Shown: piece after piece, positions 61,640 through 64,000 of the stretch
Layout of the letters: each line of letters starts with the position of its first letter
Position numbering within the stretch: position 1 is the stretch's first letter
Origin: Sindora glabra
Lineage: Eukaryota > Streptophyta > Magnoliopsida > Fabales > Fabaceae
Direction: 5' to 3'
DNA length: 64,000 nucleotides
NCBI GenBank assembly: GCA_020226215.1
Contig: CM035235.1
Location: 50,559,511 to 50,623,510 of the forward strand
Made by a program: the position numbers and the translations under genes
Notes under the pieces: generated by a model
What the model was told of the DNA's origin: nothing
Database searches by the model: none
The model's input: the letters and a program-made list of their open reading frames with translations, nothing else

Positions 61640-62960
61640 ATACAATCCATGAAAATATGTTTAATATGTGTAATATGGTTGCATACCTTTTCTTGCACAA
61701 ATTAGTACTTTACATCATAATACTTCATATAATAAGAACTTTTATTGTTATGAAAAAGTTCACAATAGTAGTATTGTTACAATAGATAGTTATATGCCTA
61801 GAAATGCTATTTATAATCTTAAAATCAATCATAAAATTCCTTAACTATACAATAGTAGAAGAAGTTTCATTACACAAGATATACTCTACTTCCATAATGG
61901 AGGTTATTATTAAAGACTATTTAAAACTTTTTCAAAATATAATTCCTCTTGCCATCATGAAAATGTACCTAAATATTAATTTGTGATCATTTGGATAATC
62001 GATAAAATTTAAATCTAAGTAGCTTATAACATTGAGATCCCTCAATTTCTCATAGGTTAACATATAATTTTTCATACCCTGTAAGTACCTTATAACCTAT
62101 TTAGTAGTAGTCTAATATCTCTAATCAGAATTACTCAAATAACTTTATAGTACACCAATAGTTTAAGCTATATCAGGATATATACATACCTAAGCATACA
62201 TCAAGCTACCTATAATTGATATATATGGGATATTTTTCATTTTCTCTACTTCATCATTCTGAGGATACTAGGACTTTGAGAAATCCCACCCTTTAAAATT
62301 GGTGTTGAAAGTTGAGAGCATGTTGATATGTTACTTTTTAGTACTTTTTTCAATATACATTTGTTGAGACAAACTAAGTAAGCCTCAGGATCTATTATGA
62401 TGAAACTCTCTACCTAGAAAATATGAGGCATCCTCAAGATCCTTCATTTCAAAGTGTCTGAACAACATTTTCTTTATCTTAGTTAACAAGTTCATATCAT
62501 TGCTTGTAAGGAGAATATCATCCACGTATAGTAAAATTGCTCACATTTATCAGCATATAAATGTACTAATCAATTACATTCTCCTTAAACCTAAAAAAAG
62601 TTACTACCTTGTCAAATGTACCATTATCTAAAACTTATTTTATGCTATGTATGGACTTTTTAAACTTACATACAAGATGCCTTTTTTTCTTTTCTTGGAA
62701 GCCATCTGACTAGTTTATATAAATAGCCTCTGATAGATTGCCATTTAAGAAAGCTATCCTTACATCCATTTGATGTAACCCTAAATCAAAATAAGTCATT
62801 AATGTCATAACAACTCGAAATGAATCTTTGGTTGAAGTTAGTAAGAATACTTCTTTGTAGTTTACGCCTTTTTTTTAGGTGTAGCCTTTAACTACTAATC
62901 GAGGTTTGTATTTATTGATTTCACCTTAAGCATCTTTCTTGATCTTGAACCTAAATGGTA
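61640..62960 (-). pseudogene. Copia-C reverse transcriptase and RNase H relic
   Basis: On the minus strand from about 62950: FKIKKDA, then YKPRLVVKGYT, then LHQMDVRIAFLNGNLSEAIY (about 62780-62720), and the catalytic YVDD (62528-62517) inside ILLYVDDILLTSN. Further down come NIPYISIIGSLMYA-like words (about 62230) and MEVEYI of RNase H (about 61900-61870). The pieces are in order, but stops and frameshifts break them. Confidence 0.82.
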
Positions 62961-62964
62961 ATCT

Positions 62965-63250
62965 AACTCGTGAATTTGATAATAGGTGTTTCTTGGAAAT
63001 AGGCCAGCTCACTCCTTATTTTATCCTATAAATAGGGATTAGTTCCCTTAAACCTTAAGTTAATTTGTACACACCTTATTTGTGACAGAGTCTCTCTTAA
63101 AGTACTTTTTTGATGGCTAGAGATGTGAAATGAGCTCAATACCTGCAAGTTTTATAGGTAGATAGTAGATATAAGGTGAGGCAAAGTAAAAAATTTGAAG
63201 CCATTTACATTATAAGCTTAAATGGTTTACCCACATGGATAGAAGCTCAT
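62965..63250 (+). repeat. LTR fragment of the Copia-B/C family, + strand
   Basis: From about 62975 (TGATAATAGG) through TATAAATAGGGATTAGTTCCC and TTAATTTGTACACACC to TCTCTCTTAAAGTAC and TGATGGCTAG, this matches 54555-54720 of the Copia-B LTR with substitutions. It has no primer site or internal sequence after it, so it is a fragment. Confidence 0.6.
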
Positions 63251-64000
63251 ACAGTTACTAGCTGGCCATAAGATTTAATATTTTTTTTAAATCAATATGA
63301 GTAATGGTAGCTTGACTTATTATGGCCTAATTAAAGAAAATTCAACCTTATCCAATAAAAAAAATCAACCTAATCCTTCCCATTTACCCAAGTCCAACAA
63401 TTCAATAAATAAAGAACAAACTCAACTAAAGTTTGAAAATAACCTAATTTTGATTTTTAAAATCAAATGAAAAATTAAATAAAAAATTAATAAAAAAAGT
63501 AATTGTCAAAGTTAGTTCACTAATTAAGTGGAGTCTTAGATAGAAATAGTAGCACTAATGACCAAGGCAGCATATAGTGGCAAAGTGAGGTGACCTATAA
63601 CTGCCAATCGAGCACTGCTAGCCACACTGGTTCACTAATGTGTAGGAAAAGCAACAAATACAAGATTATAGTCCTAGAATCAAATTTAATCCTTAAATTA
63701 GGTTTATGGATGACCTCATTTATTTTCTATTTGTCCTAATTACTAATTGAAATCGAGTCTTGACTAATTTTCTTCAAATCTCTATGAATCATTTGTTTGA
63801 TTTTGCTTGTGAGATAAAATTATGTCAGATGCATAATTTCAAGAAAAGATTGAAATGAAAAAAAAAACTATTACTACTAAAGCAATTTGATTATCTTTAT
63901 TTTCAATCTTTTATTTTTGCTCAATGAATTACAACATAAATTCCATTGTAAGTTTTCAAAGTTTTTCTATAATTGAAATAGGAGAGAATAATTTCATACA
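63251..64000. other. Intergenic DNA at window end, no gene
   Basis: No domain, RNA gene or bounded repeat recognised. A slightly GC-richer patch at 63530-63640 is not open in any long frame. Confidence 0.4.

Larger units (their letters stand above)
60851..62960 (-). mobile_element. Truncated Ty1/Copia element, 3' half (Copia-C)
   Basis: Read on the minus strand: RT relic, RNase H relic, polypurine tract and the start of the 3' LTR. The LTR wording matches Copia-B, so both belong to one family. The 5' half is not in the window, and the RT start abuts an LTR fragment in opposite orientation at about 62965. The 60-codon + strand frame at 61804-61986 is a shadow. Confidence 0.78.

Noticed and set aside
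1..64000. Search for an operon, defence island, CRISPR array or biosynthetic cluster
   Set aside because: The window is eukaryotic, with one intron-containing gene and retrotransposon relics. The direct repeats seen are two- to four-copy duplications without unique spacers.

Overview
The window looks like plant nuclear DNA, most likely from a eudicot. The one clear gene has 19 exons with GT-AG introns and encodes a plant-type VPS8. Around it lie decayed Copia and Gypsy LTR retrotransposons, a CACTA-like DNA transposon, MITE-like elements and tRNA-Cys-like loci. Base composition is extremely AT-rich outside the gene. The genus cannot be named from the sequence alone.

Layout. 0.4-5.9 kb: a decayed Copia element on the + strand, with both LTRs, primer site, polypurine tract and relics of gag, protease, RT and RNase H. 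5.9-9.2 kb: AT-rich DNA with transposon-like repeats and a MITE candidate. 9.2-15.7 kb: a long Gypsy-type LTR split by a roughly 4.3-kb CACTA-like element. 17.65-27.63 kb: a decayed Gypsy element on the minus strand, with a second long LTR nested inside it. 28.5-41.1 kb: the VPS8 gene, whose joined CDS is 6,003 nt (2,000 codons plus stop). 41.1-53.5 kb: intergenic DNA with inverted-repeat elements, including a fold-back element of almost 0.9 kb, and several two-copy tandem duplications. 43.03 and 53.48 kb: two tRNA-Cys-related loci in paralogous flanks, damaged in different ways. 54.4-64 kb: nested fragments of one related Copia family in both orientations, separated by a probable Gypsy LTR.

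Functionally the window holds a single housekeeping gene. VPS8 is a subunit of the CORVET tether, which acts with RAB5-type GTPases in endosomal fusion and traffic to the vacuole. The remainder is a transposon graveyard. I found no multi-gene system, operon or CRISPR array. The observations best worth following are the paired tRNA-Cys-like relics, the long fold-back element, the upstream ORF that ends 4 nt before the VPS8 start, and the order of the nested insertions.
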